From Hypomesus transpacificus (lineage: Eukaryota > Chordata > Actinopteri > Osmeriformes > Osmeridae): 64,000 nt of DNA. Positions 47,134 through 59,981 of this stretch are shown here, piece after piece. Each line of letters starts with the position of its first letter. Positions within the stretch are counted from its first letter, which is position 1. The position numbers and the translations under genes were made by a program. Where the stretch lies: assembly GCF_021917145.1 (NCBI RefSeq), contig NC_061068.1, positions 8,931,724-8,995,723 on the forward strand. The letters run 5' to 3'. A model generated the notes under the pieces. That model saw only the letters and a list, made by a program, of their open reading frames with translations. It had not been told where the DNA came from and did not search any database.

Positions 47134-50100
47134 GACCGAGGGAGAAGACATCAGACATAGGTGAGTGAGAGGGTAGAGGTTAATCATGTATTTATCATTA
47201 TAGCAGTATGCATGAGTTATTCTCTTTTAGTGCTTTATCTATGAGTGAGGTCTTTATTTGAACTCATCTGGACCAAAGCCATAAACTTGTCTTCTACAGA
47301 CAGAGTTCCAGTTGGAGTCATAATCACATTGTTCACACCTGTCCAATTCCCCCCAGATCTCACAAATCCTTTAGCAGTATGGGTCACAGTCTCTTAGGCA
47401 GTCTTGACATTGAATCCACTGCTTTCCCTCACCTCTTGGGTGTGGGCCAGCTCCGCCTCCAGCTCTCCTCGTCTCAGCTCGCTCTGACTCAGATCACTCT
47501 GCAGGCTGTGCACACGCTCAGTAAGGACCGTCATGTTCCTCTTCCCTTCAGTCATGGCTGACCGCACCTCATCCAGAACCTCCTGCACACAGAGGTTCTG
47601 TCTTCATACTGAAACACAACTACGCAAAAGACTCTGTGTGCCCACTTCCATCCTCCACCTACCTGCAGCTGTCTCCTGTCCTGCTCTGCCAAGCACTGAG
47701 ATTTCTGCACTGCTGCCAGGCGCCCCTGGGTGGTGCTGTGGGCTGCAGTGGCTTCCTGAAGGCTCTGGCTGAGGGTCTGGTTCTTCTCCCGGAGAGAGGT
47801 CTCTCCTTCCTGGGCTTTAGACAGGGCCTGGCTCAGTTTTTCCACCTCTCTTAGAAGCGAGGACACACGGCTCTCCCCCTCGGCCACCTGGGACATACAA
47901 TTACAGTCTGGATTAAAAAAAAAACGAACTTTCCACTCACTTGACATCTTGTCATCCTGATCCTGTCCAGAGTACATCTGTGCTGCATCAGTTCTATACT
48001 GAACCTGTTTGAATAGGGAGTCGTGTCTGTCCTGGGTGGCCTGGGTCTCGGCCTCCCTATCCCCGAGGCTGAGCCTCACCCGTCCCAGCTCCCCCTCCAA
48101 GCTGCGCCTGCCCAGCTCCAACCTGGTGGCCCGGGCCTCGGCGGCCTCCAGGGCCTCCCTCAGACGCCTGCGCTCAGCCTCCAGGCGCACCTCACAGGCA
48201 CGCTGCTTACTCAGCTGGTCCTGGAGGGTGAGAGGTGGAGGGCAGGAGAGGAGATAGAAGACAGGATGTAGAGAGAGAAACGGGACAGCATAAGTAAGGG
48301 CATAGGTTGAGATGGGAGGAAGGAGATAAAGAGATAGATCTCAAAGTAAATTGTTGCAGTAATGTTTGTATGTTGTAAACTGACCCACTGACAGTCAACA
48401 AGTGGTTTGTCTAATAAAAAGGACCTCAGGAATGATCTTGAACCTCAGGCCTTAGCAGCAGACAGGCAAACACAGACAGTCCACACGTACATTCTCAAAG
48501 AGACCAGACTGATAGAAAACACAAATGGAGACAGCTGGCTTGAAACTTATACCTCGCTCTCACTGTCCCCTTTGTCTCTCCTTTTTGCTTCTCCTGACTC
48601 CCTTCCAAATGTGATTTTTTTTAATCCTCATAAATCCTTCTACATGGCCAACTCTTTGTTTTAGTTGTCTTTTCTGTTTCTTCTTATTCTACAAACCTTT
48701 GTTCTTGTTCCTTCCTTCCCCTCGTCCAGCTATCCTCCTTGTGCCCATGCTCCCTCTGCTGTCTGCTATGCAAACTGTCTCTGAAGGTAGCCTGAAGACT
48801 GGCATTAGGAGACTGGACATATGGAGTGTTGCTTTGCCAGGACATATGACATGGAAACAACAAATTGTTTCGGTGGCATCTGTTGTTGTGACAATCCCCA
48901 GCAGCTTTGTCACTCCCCCATGAGGTCACACTCAGTGTCAGCATATGGTAATGTTGGCACATCCCTCTTCAGTACAGAGCAGGAGAGTCTGTGGTATGTC
49001 TGTGGTATGGTAGGTGTGTCAGTCACTGTGCCTCGTCAGATGTAATGTGTTTGTCTGTAACTGAGTGTCTGTCTGTACCTGACTGTCTGTCTGTACCTGA
49101 CTGTCTGTCTGTACCCGAGTGTCTGTCTGTACCCGAGTGTCTGTCTGTACCTGACTGTCTGTCTGTACCTGACTGTCTGTCTGTACCTGAGTGTGTTTCT
49201 TCTCAGTGTCAGTGGCTTGCAGGGATCTCTCCAGCTCCTTGACTCGGTCAGCCAGAGCCCTCCTCTCCCTGTCGCCCCTCCGTACAGCGTCCTCCTGCTG
49301 CTGCAGCATGGCCTGGGTGGAGCTCAGACGGCCGTCCACGCCGCGCTTACCTGGGAACAGTCATGACCGCTAGATTGCAGATGGCAGTTTGTGTGTGTGT
49401 GTTGTGCATGTGCACACTGCTCACCCTCCTGACACTCCTGGAGGGAGTTGTGGATCTGAACCAGACGGTTCTGAGCTGCTTCTCGCTCCACTGTCACCTC
49501 CTCGATTTCCCGCTGTAGCGCCCCCAGCTGGCAGCGAGTGTCATCCTGCAAAACAGCAACACAATGCATGGATGACCTGGAAACAGATTCCAGAGAACTA
49601 CATGTGGATAATAGAGGGGTATACGTCAATAGATTGTCGTATGTTTCATCATGTGTTATGGGGATAAACCGGACATACAGAATATCCATGAGATGATATG
49701 ACATGTTATTTGTCTGGCTGGGCCCTGCGACGTGCCCTGCGACGTGCTGTTACCCTGTCTCTCTGTGCATCACGCAACTCCTGGAGGAAGTCTCGGAGGC
49801 CACAACGCAAGGTCTCCGGGTCCAACTCTGGCAAAGGCATGGGGGTGTCCCCCTTCTCCGGAGAGAGAGGTCTCAAACCCAGGGCATTGTCAGGGGTACT
49901 GCCCCGGAAATCTGCCACAAACAGGAAAAGGACTCGAGTCTTCTTGACGGATATAGCATGTGTGTGAATGGTTGTGTGTTTAGTATGACGAATATTTCCC
50001 ATTGTGCCCTTTTGTATCCCCCTCACCTTTGGGAGGTGTCAATGAGCTCCGCATGGGTGAGAGGCTACGGTGACGGGCCATGCTGCTGGGAGACGGCGAG

Positions 50101-53100
50101 CTACCTCCCGGACTCCTACCCCTGCCACCACCTGTGCTGCCCCTGCCACCAGCCCCTATGCCCAGCGTGCGGGTCAACGCCGACTGCAGGCTGCCCAGCC
50201 TGAACTCCAGCTCCCTGCGGCCGGCCTCGGCCCGGGCCAGCTCTGCCTCGGTGGCTGCCAGGCGGCCCTGGGCCTCGCTGAGCTGCAGGCTGGCCTGGGC
50301 CGCTGAGTCCTGGGCTGTCTGGGCCCGCAGGGACAGGTTCCTGGCCTCGTCCTGCAGCTTCTTCTCACATCCACGAGCTTCCTGCAGCTGGGCGGTGAGC
50401 TCCCTCTCACAGCCCCGCCAGCCTGACTCTGAGTCTGCCAGGCACCGCTGGAGGACAGACAGCTGAGGGCAGGAGAGGAGAGGATGAAGACAGGTTGAGA
50501 GGTTGGTCAAGATACTCATGTTTATAAAGTGCGGACCACTTTCGTATTAATACTTGGCTCCATCTGCTCTGCCTTATCATTTCTTCCCCCATTCGAACCT
50601 CCAACCATCCATTCCTCTATCCTTACCTCCTTCTTGATGCAGTTCCTGACTGTGTCTGCTTCAGTCAGCTTCTGCTTGAGAGAAAAGATGTCCCTCCCTC
50701 TCTCCTCCTCTCTCTGTTCCTCCAGGGAGAGGCGGGTCTGCAGCTCTGCCACCTCCCTCCCCTTCTGCTCCTTCTCTCCATCCAACACCTTCACCTGAAG
50801 GAGGGAGGGAGGGGCCTTTAGAAACCCTCATAGGCCATGTTTAATTGAGGAAGTGGTCATGTCCCCACTTGATTACATCCAGCATAAAGCTTGACAAGAT
50901 ACTAGCTAAGGTATGGGGAGTCAGGTGGTTGAGCGGTTAGGGAATCAGGCTAGTAATCTGAAGGTTGCCAGTTCGATTCCCGGCCGAGTCAAATGACGTT
51001 GTGTCCCTGGGCAAGGCACTTCACCCAACTTGCCTCGGGGGAATGTCCCTGTACTTACTGTAAGTCGCTCTGGATAAGAGCGTCTGCTAAATGACTAAAT
51101 GACTAAATGTCTAAATGTAAATGTATGTTGCTAGCAAGTGGCCAGTGTTGTCCTGGTGGTGCTGACGGACCTGTCTGCGGAGCTCCTGCAGCTCTCTGCG
51201 GGCCTCCAGGCGGGACTTCTCCACCTCCCTCAGGCAGCTGCGCAGCTCCAACACCTCCCTCTGAGTCGCTGCCAGGCTCTCCTCCAGCACGGCCACACGC
51301 TGCTCTTTCTCCTCACACTGACGCTTCACACTGGCACACACACAAAACACACACACACAGTCTTCTAATTCGTACACAGACAGCTGCCACATAGTATGAA
51401 TTTGAAATGCACGATCAAGTTTTCAATGTAATCATCAATCCAGCAACATTAATTTCCATCTATACATCTCAAGGCAGGCTTGTACACTGCTGGAATCAGA
51501 TAGGTGTTGCCATATTCTACCTGATTCTCTCCATTTCAGCACTTCTCAATGTCTCCCTCAGCTGTCTGTTTGATTGGCTGAGAGTATCCTTTTCTTTGGT
51601 GACATCATCGAGGGTGCGATGTAACTCCATCCCATCCCTTCTGTAGCCCTCCCCGGTGTCCCGTGTTTGGTTGAGACGCCTCTCCATCTCCAGCATGTCC
51701 CTCCGCAACTGGTCACGACTCTCCTCACTGGCTGTTAGGGAGGCTCTGCACTCCTCCAACTGGACGGCAGGGAGGGGGAAGTGTGGTAAACTACCAGGTG
51801 ATTTCACACATCAAATCGTATTTTTTGATATGTCCTTGCATGTACAAGAAATGGATCTCTTATAGAATTTGCTCCCTCATCGCTAGCTCTCGGCCTCCGA
51901 CCCTGCCTCACCTCTTTGAGGGCGGCGTCAGAGCGTGTCTGCAGGTCTGTGCAGCTCTCCTGCAGCCTGTGCAGGTCTCGCTCATGCAGGCTGGCTGCAT
52001 CCTCCAGCTGGGAGCGAAGTTCCAGTAACTCCCCGGTCAGAGCTCCCACTGTGGCCTGAAGAAGGAGTAAGAAGGATCAGGGGAGTAAAAGGGGGAAATG
52101 TTCAATCTAAGTGGCACAAAATATTAGTGTACTGTAGAATGGGTCTGAATGAATGAGTAACCATCGAACAGAACTCAGTGCTCTTATTCACCCTCTCCAG
52201 GTCTTTGTAGTGGGCTGACTCTCTGGCCAGTCTCTCCACCTCCAGCCCAACAGTGGCCAGCTCAGCCTGCAGGGTGCACAGTTTCTCAGACAGACCTGCC
52301 TTCTCAGCCTCCTTTAGGGACAGCGCCTAAGACAGGAAGACAGAAGTCCTTTAGAAACAGCTGGTAGAAGAGCCAGGGAAGGTCTCAGGGTGCAGCGGAG
52401 CAGGTTTCAACCCACACAGCAGGAACAGGTACACAGGGGATTCTGGGCCACACCATGTTCATATTCTTATCTGTTCTTCCTTGTATTGGCCTATTTCCAG
52501 TCCCACACCTCTAGCAGGACCTCTAGCATGGAGCCTGAGAGTCAGGTCGCTCACCTGTTGCTTCTCTGTCTCGGCCTGGAGAAGACTCTGGTCTCTGTCG
52601 TGCTGCACACTCCGGACCTCCTCCCTCAGCTCCTCTCCCTCTCTCTCCGCTCTGAGAAGCTGCTCCTCTGCCTCCTGCCTCAACCTCCTCAGCACTGCCT
52701 CCTGTTCGCTCACCAGACTGCAGCGGAGGGACTCCTATATACAAACATAAACGTGATACTCAGTCATTAGAGTCAATACTGGAACAGAACCAGACAGAGG
52801 GGATTTATGTCCCACAAATCCTTGAACCTGAACCCTATACACTACTGAGATGAATAGCAACCGATATGGTAGCTAGCATGAGAGTGGGGTAGAGTGGGGT
52901 AGCTGTGGCCTTTCTCACCTTCTCAGCGGCCAGTTTCTCCAGTTCCTCCTGGTGGTCAGATATGGCATTGCGCAAGTTCTGCTGGGCCTCCAGCTGAGTG
53001 ATGCTGAGGGCCTGAGCGAGAGCCTCTCTCTCCCTCTCACTGCGGGCTAACGCGTTCTCTCCCTCCGAACGCACCCGCCGCAGCTCAGCTGCACAGTCAC

Positions 53101-56100
53101 CGGGGACAGAGACCGTTACACCACAGCGTAGCAGCATAGCAATAAACCCTCAATCAACCACTCTCGAAACTCCATTTCTGTCCAACTTCACGTTAAGTTA
53201 ATCCATCACAGCTCATGAAACATGTTCAAATTGATGGCTAGATTCAATTGTTTTCATGTTTTCCTTCCCAGATGTGTGTTTTACCGGTGGAGCTCTCAGT
53301 GCGGAGCCTGAAGGTCTGGTTCTCACTCTCCAGCTGCTCCCTTCGAGACTCCAGCTGAACCAGCTGCTGCTGCACCTCAAACAGGCTGGTCTCCAGCGCC
53401 TCCCGCTCAGACCTGTCCGGAGACGGGAACACAGGTTAACGACCGACGCACACTCACATACACACACCCACAAATGTCTGGAAACATTCACGCTCAAGTA
53501 TACACACACACACACACACACACAGAGTCTGACCTGAATGCAGCTAGTTCCTCTGTCAGAATGGCATTCTCTCTCTCCGATGCAGTCAGCTGAACGACTA
53601 GCCCCGCCTTCTCTCTGGTCAGCTCCGCCCGCCCCCGCCCCACCTCCTCCAAGGCTACTCCCTGCCGTTGCTCCTCGCCACGAGCAAGGCCCAGCTCAGC
53701 GCTGAGGGAGCTCACCTCCCCACACAGCTGTCAGTCAGGGGGTCAGAGGTCAGCAGGGAGAGAAAGGGGGATGCAGTACAGTAGTGTGTCATTCAGAACT
53801 ACTAGTACAACCATTGCTGATCAAATGAATTAATATTCCTGGTAAGCACTTGTAGATGGAGACATGGTATTGAGATGAAGCGACAGGTCAGTAGTGTAAG
53901 GACGCATGCCTACCTGAGTGACTTTGTCCTGAAGCTTGACTCTTTCAGCCCTGAGGGTCTGCAGCTCAGCCTCTATCCCCACCCTGCTCATCTCAGTGTC
54001 CTGCAGCGACTGGTAAAGAGAGAGACGGGCCGAGTCCAGCTCTAGTCGGTCCTGCTCCAATCGGACCAGCTCATCTCTAATTGTCAGCTTCTCTTGCTCT
54101 GCCTCCCGTTTCTGAGCACACAGATGAGCCTTCTCCTCCTCCAGCTGATCAAATACAACGAGAAGCCAGACTTACACCCACACTCCAAGGCCTAGTAAAC
54201 TCAACACATACCAACACAGCCACACACACAGAGAGCTGCTGCTGGTGTCTCACCTGGCTGATGATTGTGTTGAGGTCAGTCTTGTCCTGGGCCAGGCCCT
54301 CGTTCATGCTGCCCATCTTGGACAGAGAGTCCCTGAGGGCGGCCTCCTCGGACCGGAGTTTGTTGACCAGCAGCGAGAGCTCTGCATTACTGCTCTCAGC
54401 CTGGAAGAGAGAGGGGGGGGACAGGCTTAAAATACAGGATGGATAATAGAAGCCGCCTAGTAGAAGTGCGTGTGTTTTTCTAACCCGAGCCAGAGCCTCT
54501 GTAAGCTGGGTCCTTTCTCCCTCCAGAAGCTGCTTCTCCACCTCCCCCTGCTGGTGAGTCTCCCTCACTGAGGACAGCTCCCCGCGCTGGGCCGAGGCAC
54601 GGCACTCACTCTGCTCCCACTGCTTCTGACTGGGATGGGGAGAGTGGAAGATCACTGAAGAGGCTTTTCCACACCGTTATACTCCATCATCTTCCGCTCT
54701 TTAACCCACGGAAGCTCTGGAACCTTCTTCTCAAACCCTTTCATTTGATCCCTCTCTTTACTCTTCCTTACCCTCTCTACTCCCCCTCTTCCCACAGCTC
54801 CTCTACTCACACTCGCTCTGCCTCCGCCTTGGCTCGGTCTCGCTCCTGGCTGATGGCTTGCTTCTCCTCCTTCTCACGGTCTCTCTCTCTCAGGGCCGAG
54901 GTCACAGACAGTTGGAGTCTCTCACAGTCCATCTGGAGGGCCTGAGCCTGGCTCTGGGCTGCCTGAGCTGCCCTCTCCACACTGGCCCTCTCACTGCCAC
55001 AGGAAGAACAGGAGGACGCAATTAGGAGGTAAATGGGTTGTCAGAGATGTAAGAAATCATTAACTACGGTAAGTGTTTGTGTGTCAGGTCAAACATTATT
55101 AGAACCAGTACTCCGTCTCCACTAATATTGAGTACAAGGGTTCTCCAAGTTGAATTCTAACCAGGAAACCCCCATGGATCAATCAGCAACCAGCCCGCCT
55201 AATTCAGCCCTGCATGGTTTACCTACCTGGCAAGGGCATCTCTGTCCTGTTTCAGCCTGTCCCTCTCCCTCTGCATGGTGTCCTTCTCTCTCTGGGCAGC
55301 GTCCCTCTCTCCCTGCAGGGCCTGGCTGCGCTGCTCCACCTCTCGCCTGGACGACTCGGCCTCAGTCAGCTGCCTGCGTAGCTGCTGCACCGAGGACTGA
55401 GCACTCGTCAGGCGCCCGCGCAGATCCTGCACAACACACCATGCCAAATGGACACAACTGTGGAAAAAGACCTCGTACATCTTTGTCACAATGCCCCTAT
55501 AATGCACCTGGGGAAAGGAGACGTGCACGACAGGTTGTTGCGGTGAATATGACTGATGGATATTATTGCACTGCAGGTGTATTCCTATGGAAATGTGCAC
55601 CAAAGTACCGTATACACAGTATATATCAGTCAGTGTTTGACAGAAGACAGACTTAAATCCAGTTTTGTACTGAGAGGATCCATTACCTGCAGTTGGAGCT
55701 GTCTGCTGCTCACTGCCGAGCGCAGAGCGGACAGGCTAGCCTCTGGGAGGGGCACCCACCAGGTACGTGATGGGGAGGAGGATCGCCGTGGAGATGAGGA
55801 GCGATGTGGGGAGGAGCCTCGGAGTAGGGCCAACATGGGGGCTCCGCTGCTGTCCTGATCTGCTTCTGAGGATGAGTCTCCGTCTGACAGGACGGACTGG
55901 GGAGAGGTTGTTGGGAATGGATTTACTCATGTGAGTGTGTGTCTGCATGTGTGTGTGTGTGTGTGTGTGTGTCTGCATGTGTGTGTGTGTGTGTGTGTGC
56001 TATTTCTACCTGGGCAATATCCCTCAGTGTGTCCAGCAGAGTCTCTGTGTGAGTTCTCATCACTTGCAGGTCAGATTCATCATTGCCACTCTGCTCCTGT

Positions 56101-59100
56101 AACACAGTGAGACCCAACACAAAGTCAGATGTCGAGGGTCTTGAGGACATATCCTGTCTGGGTCAGCGGCCAGAGGCTCACCTCCAGCCTCCTGGTCAGA
56201 GTGACCAAGTCTCTGTCTTTATCCTCCAGTTGTCCTTTCATCCTCTCTGCCTCCCGCACCGCATCTGAAAACCTGATGACACATACGAAATTAAAACACA
56301 CAACGACAAACCAAAAAGCACCTTGTGTCGACCATTTCGTTGAACACTGTTAGTGCTACGAAATGGAAATGAGTAACTATTAAGTGGAAATTAGTAACTA
56401 AGAGCATCTGCTAAATGACTAAATGTAACTATCAAGAATAAAGTGCACCCAAAACTAACAGACAGACGAGACTGAGAGACCCATAAACCCTCCTCCCTTG
56501 CTGACCTGGCGTTAAGCTCCGCCCTCTCTGAGTCTGTTCTGGTCTGCAGGCTCATCATCTCCGCCACGCGTTCTCTCAGCTGCAGCTCCAGCTGCGCCCG
56601 CAGCGCCGTCTCACGCTCCAGCGTCAGAGCAGCCCCACCCTCCCGGCTTCGCAGCGAGGCGTTGAGGCCAGTGCATGCCGACTGTGCCGACTGAGACGTC
56701 CTCGCCAGCTCATTACGCATGTCGGACAGGTCCCTGAGGGGCCACAGCAAAGTGCACACGTTACAAAAAGTCTACGTCAGAGTGTAAGTAGCATGTGTCG
56801 CGTAACAGTGTTGCTCAAACCTCTCTGTGGCACTCTTCAGCTCACACACATGCCTTCGGAAGCCCACCACCTGTCGCCATAGTGACAGTAGCCTACTGTG
56901 CTCAGTGCTGAAATAACTATGAAAAGACTGAAAGTGACAGAGACTCATGGTCAGGTATAACAAGGAGACAGGTATGATGGTTAAATAGCTTTTTATTGAT
57001 GTATTTATTGGACGAACTCCTCTTGTTAATCAAATTCCCCACCTCTTCCTCTCTCCTCCAATCGGACTCCCTCTGCTCCAGCTCCTCCCTGGCTTTGGTC
57101 CAATCAACAGTGAGCCTGCGAAGGTCTTGGCTGAGCGCCTCATTGGCCAACCCTGCCTGCTCCAGCTGCTCTCTCAACATGGCATTCACCGCTGAAAGAC
57201 TGCTGCTTCTGAAGAGGCAATGTCACGTCTTATAACAAACTAAGAGAATAGAGGGCTATTTAATGACCCAGACAACCTTTCAATGCTCTTGGTTCTACAG
57301 GTCAAACAAGTTCTCCTAGCAATGATGTCAATAAACCAGACCATGGTAACCTGTCCATGTACAGTAAAATGTATTTTGTTTTAATTGCATCTGATATTCT
57401 TTGCACCAATTTGGCTTAAATACTTGCCTTTGCTGTTCCTCTTCCAATCGGATAAGAGCATTTTCCAGGTCGCTTCCTGGATCATCTTCTCCTCCATGGC
57501 GATTGTTGCTTGACAAATCACAGCGTCCCTAAGTGGAGGTCAATCCATTGTTAATTCAAATTTCAGTAGCACTGTAGTTGTATGTTGATGGAGCAACACT
57601 CACACTTAGTCTGTGCTGCTCGAGCTCTGAGGACCTCTCCAACAGTGTCTGCTCAAGATCCCCACATCTCTTCTTGTACTGCAACACCTGAGACCAGCAG
57701 ACAGAAGAGTGCTTACAATGAACATTTTACAATGACAAGAAAAATGGGAATAACTAAAGGCCAACTTTGAAGCTTTATGAAGCTTTTGTTCCATAATGAG
57801 GCCCATACATCAAGTTCTTCACATAATGATCAGAGATTCAACAGGGTAAACTTGTAGTCAACAGACCAACCGGTCCACAAGCTCAACAAGTAAAGCCTCC
57901 ATCAACAAGGGGAACCAGGCTGAATAGAAGATGAGGTCTTCCGGGTACCTTGGCCTGAAGTTTCTGCACAAGCTGAGCCTGCCTCTGCTGCCCCTCCTGG
58001 TAAGCGGTGAGCTTGCGCTTGTAGGCCGCCTGCTCCTCGTCCAGACGTCTGCGCAGGTCCACGTTCTGCTGGGCAAGGCTGCGAGACTCAGGGGAATCCT
58101 GCTCCTCACCTGTCTCCAGACGTAGAGTCTGTTCCAGCTGCGCTCAGGGCACAGTGCAGAGAGTTTATTAGTGAGAAATAACCAACTAACACTCACTTGA
58201 GTATTACAAATCATTCATGGAGAATACATGCAAGGACAAGAGCCAAGACAATCCATTACATTATTGTTGAATACTGTAGGTGCTGCCAATGGCCATGTTT
58301 CAAAAACAGTTAACAGGTACATGTTTAAGAGCCCTCTTTCTGATTGTCAAGCATTGTTAAGGGCATCTCCATGGCAAAATCAAGAAAAGAACATTACTAT
58401 GTCACAAGGTAGGCTCTGTCTGTAGCCCAGAAAGCAGTACATGTAAATTTCTAATTTACATATGCCAAAAACTTTACAAAGAGTTATTTTATAAAATGTA
58501 TACTTTAAACTAGAATACTGCATTTTGAGTTCCTTAATGTAATGAATCTGCATTTTAAATAGATTATGATTTATACGGATTCATCAAAAATAAATGTTTG
58601 TCAGATAGTTTTGGTGTCATAAGCACAGCTGTTCTGTTTGCAGTAGCTTACAGCTTTGTATACCCTCCCAGACCCCCACTTCTCTCTACCGAGGCCCCTG
58701 TTTACAATCACTATGGGTGACAAACGCCATAGCAACATGCCACTCCAGACCCTGTAACCAGGGAGACAGACAAATCTCACCCTGGACAGACAAAGGAAAT
58801 ACTAAAAGGGAAATAAGGAAAATAGTGCCTTGCTTTTCACTATATACACTCATCAAATATTTATTTGAAAGTCGTGTGGTTTATTGCAACTCCAACCATT
58901 ACACCTTAAGCATAAAGATTCCAGACCACAATGGTTGCTAAACTATTAAACAGCTATGAGCCAGCTTATTTCCGTACTCATACCTTTCCATTCACATTCA
59001 TGTTATTTCCCATTTGTCCCGTTAACCCATGTCTTTCTCCACACAGTTAGTACTGTCAATTGTCCCATCTTTTCCTGCCTGTGTTTATCTCTCACCCTCT

Positions 59101-59981
59101 CACTGATGGCACTGTACTTGATGGCCAGCTCATCTCGGTCTGCCCTGCTGTGGGCTAGCAGGTCCTCCAGCCTTCCCAGCTCACCCTGCAACACTCGGTT
59201 CTCCTCCTGGAGGGACATGACTGAGGACATGGCCCCTGCTGCTGCAACAGGGAGGAAAAAAGAAAGATGGACACTGACACGCTCACATAAACACTCGTAT
59301 TCAGACCGTCTTATTCTAAGACGAGTAGCTAACCAACAGCGCAAAGATGGCTGAACACTCACAGTTATCGTTGAGGTTTTTGGTGACAATTTCTCGGACC
59401 CGTGCAGGTAGACACGTGGGTGGGCCGTCTGGGGAGGAGCCTCGAACTGTCAGCCTCTTCTCTTCAGACAGGACACTCTCCTCCAGCCTCTGAGACAAAG
59501 AGAGAGAAAGAGAGAAATAGAAGAATATGATAACAGCTGTTACGGACACTTGAATGCTGAAGCACTGTTTCATAAAGCACAGCAATCTTTCTCAAGTTAG
59601 AAATATAGTATAGTATAGTATAGTATATGTGGACATGTATGCCTCTAACTTTTTTTTGTTGCACAAACCCAGCTAGGTGCTGGGGCTGTATTTGCTGCCA
59701 GGAGACCAGGTGGTGTCTCAGCAGTCACCCATGACACTATTTTGAACAGTGTGGAACCCTCATTTCACACTCACAGCAAACACACCTATACACAAGTCAA
59801 AAGACACAACATCCCTAAATCAGTGTTTAGGAACCCATTATGCTTCTTTTTAGAAGAATAAACACACATATAACTGAAGACAAGCGGGTATTACTACTTC
59901 ATTTTGTAGAGACACCAACATCATCACCTGTATGACAGATTCCAATTTGGAATCCTCGGTGGAATTCTCTGTGGCGCTCAT
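44322..59981 (-). CDS. crocc: Rootletin (ciliary rootlet coiled-coil protein)
   Basis: Thirty-seven exons on the - strand, 2023 residues (human 2017 from memory). It is the main structural filament of the ciliary rootlet and of centrosome linkers, and is coiled coil almost throughout. Exons: 59981-59928, 59489-59363, 59241-59096, 58137-57949, 57687-57604, 57528-57428, 57208-57043, 56927-56821, 56733-56506, 56272-56182, 56096-56010, 55896-55687, 55426-55227, 54993-54811, 54629-54485, 54400-54254, 54144-53914, 53727-53534, 53412-53285, 53088-52919, 52734-52555, 52326-52192, 52055-51912, 51759-51521, 51330-51171, 50794-50627, 50462-50027, 49911-49754, 49545-49425, 49350-49187, 48214-48005, 47887-47663, 47582-47433, 47096-46896, 46756-46625, 45110-44937, 44408-44322. 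All phases close. Landmarks are VREIVTKNLND, EEQQRSSSLSAVNAMLREQL, LWRQVVGFRRHV, serine/proline/arginine-rich non-coiled linkers in exons 12 and 27, and LRDFLQELRDAQRDR. Intron 6 has a GC donor. Two introns have minisatellites that multiply the donor. Confidence 0.97.
44514..44571 (-). repeat. Teleost SINE tail
   Basis: In the last crocc intron. The reverse complement reads gtcgctttggataaaagcg, then tctgctaaatgcataaatg, the common teleost SINE 3' tail. No tRNA-like head is attached. Confidence 0.8.
46329..46640. repeat. 39-bp minisatellite over the donor of crocc exon 35
   Basis: About eight copies of a roughly 39-bp unit (core tgtccttcagcctacctcca then gcagagctgt). The four copies nearest the exon are almost identical; the more distant ones are diverged (cctgcctggcacagagctg). 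The unit contains the end of exon 35 and its splice donor, so gtaggc recurs at 46624-46619, 46585-46580, 46546-46541 and 46507-46502 on the - strand. Confidence 0.92.
47099..47132. repeat. Homopolymer G34 (C34 on the coding strand)
   Basis: Thirty-four consecutive G on the + strand. On the crocc strand this is an uninterrupted C tract ending directly in the AG acceptor of exon 34, where it forms the whole polypyrimidine tract. The true length is uncertain, because sequencing through such runs is unreliable. Confidence 0.9.
49064..49189. repeat. 18-bp minisatellite over the donor of crocc exon 30
   Basis: Seven units of an 18-bp repeat (tgtctgtctgtacctgac and variants). Each unit contains a donor-like CAG or CGG followed by GTACAG on the - strand, at 49186 and every 18 bases down to 49078. 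The unit is six codons, so every donor is in the same phase. Confidence 0.95.
50914..51124 (+). repeat. Full-length tRNA-derived SINE in a crocc intron
   Basis: The head resembles a tRNA of the Leu/Ser type, with an A-box-like part (gtggttgagcggttaggg) and a B-box-like part (ggttgccagttcgattccc). A conserved middle (tgggcaaggcacttcaccca) and the teleost tail (gtaagtcgctctggataaga) follow, ending in tandem actaaatg repeats. It is antisense to crocc and ends about 40 bases from the donor of exon 25. The tRNA-like head is not a functional tRNA. Confidence 0.92.
55936..55999. repeat. GT microsatellite
   Basis: Two (GT)n runs separated by ctgcat, next to crocc exon 11 in the intron. Similar short CA/GT tracts occur at about 53501-53523 and 63277-63310. 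Confidence 0.9.
56396..56428 (+). repeat. Short SINE tail remnant
   Basis: aagagcatctgctaaatgac followed by taaatgta, a short piece of the same SINE tail in a crocc intron. Confidence 0.6.

Noticed and set aside
50914-50985. tRNA-like sequence with A- and B-box resemblance
   Set aside because: It is continuous with a SINE body and tail, and the cloverleaf is degenerate.
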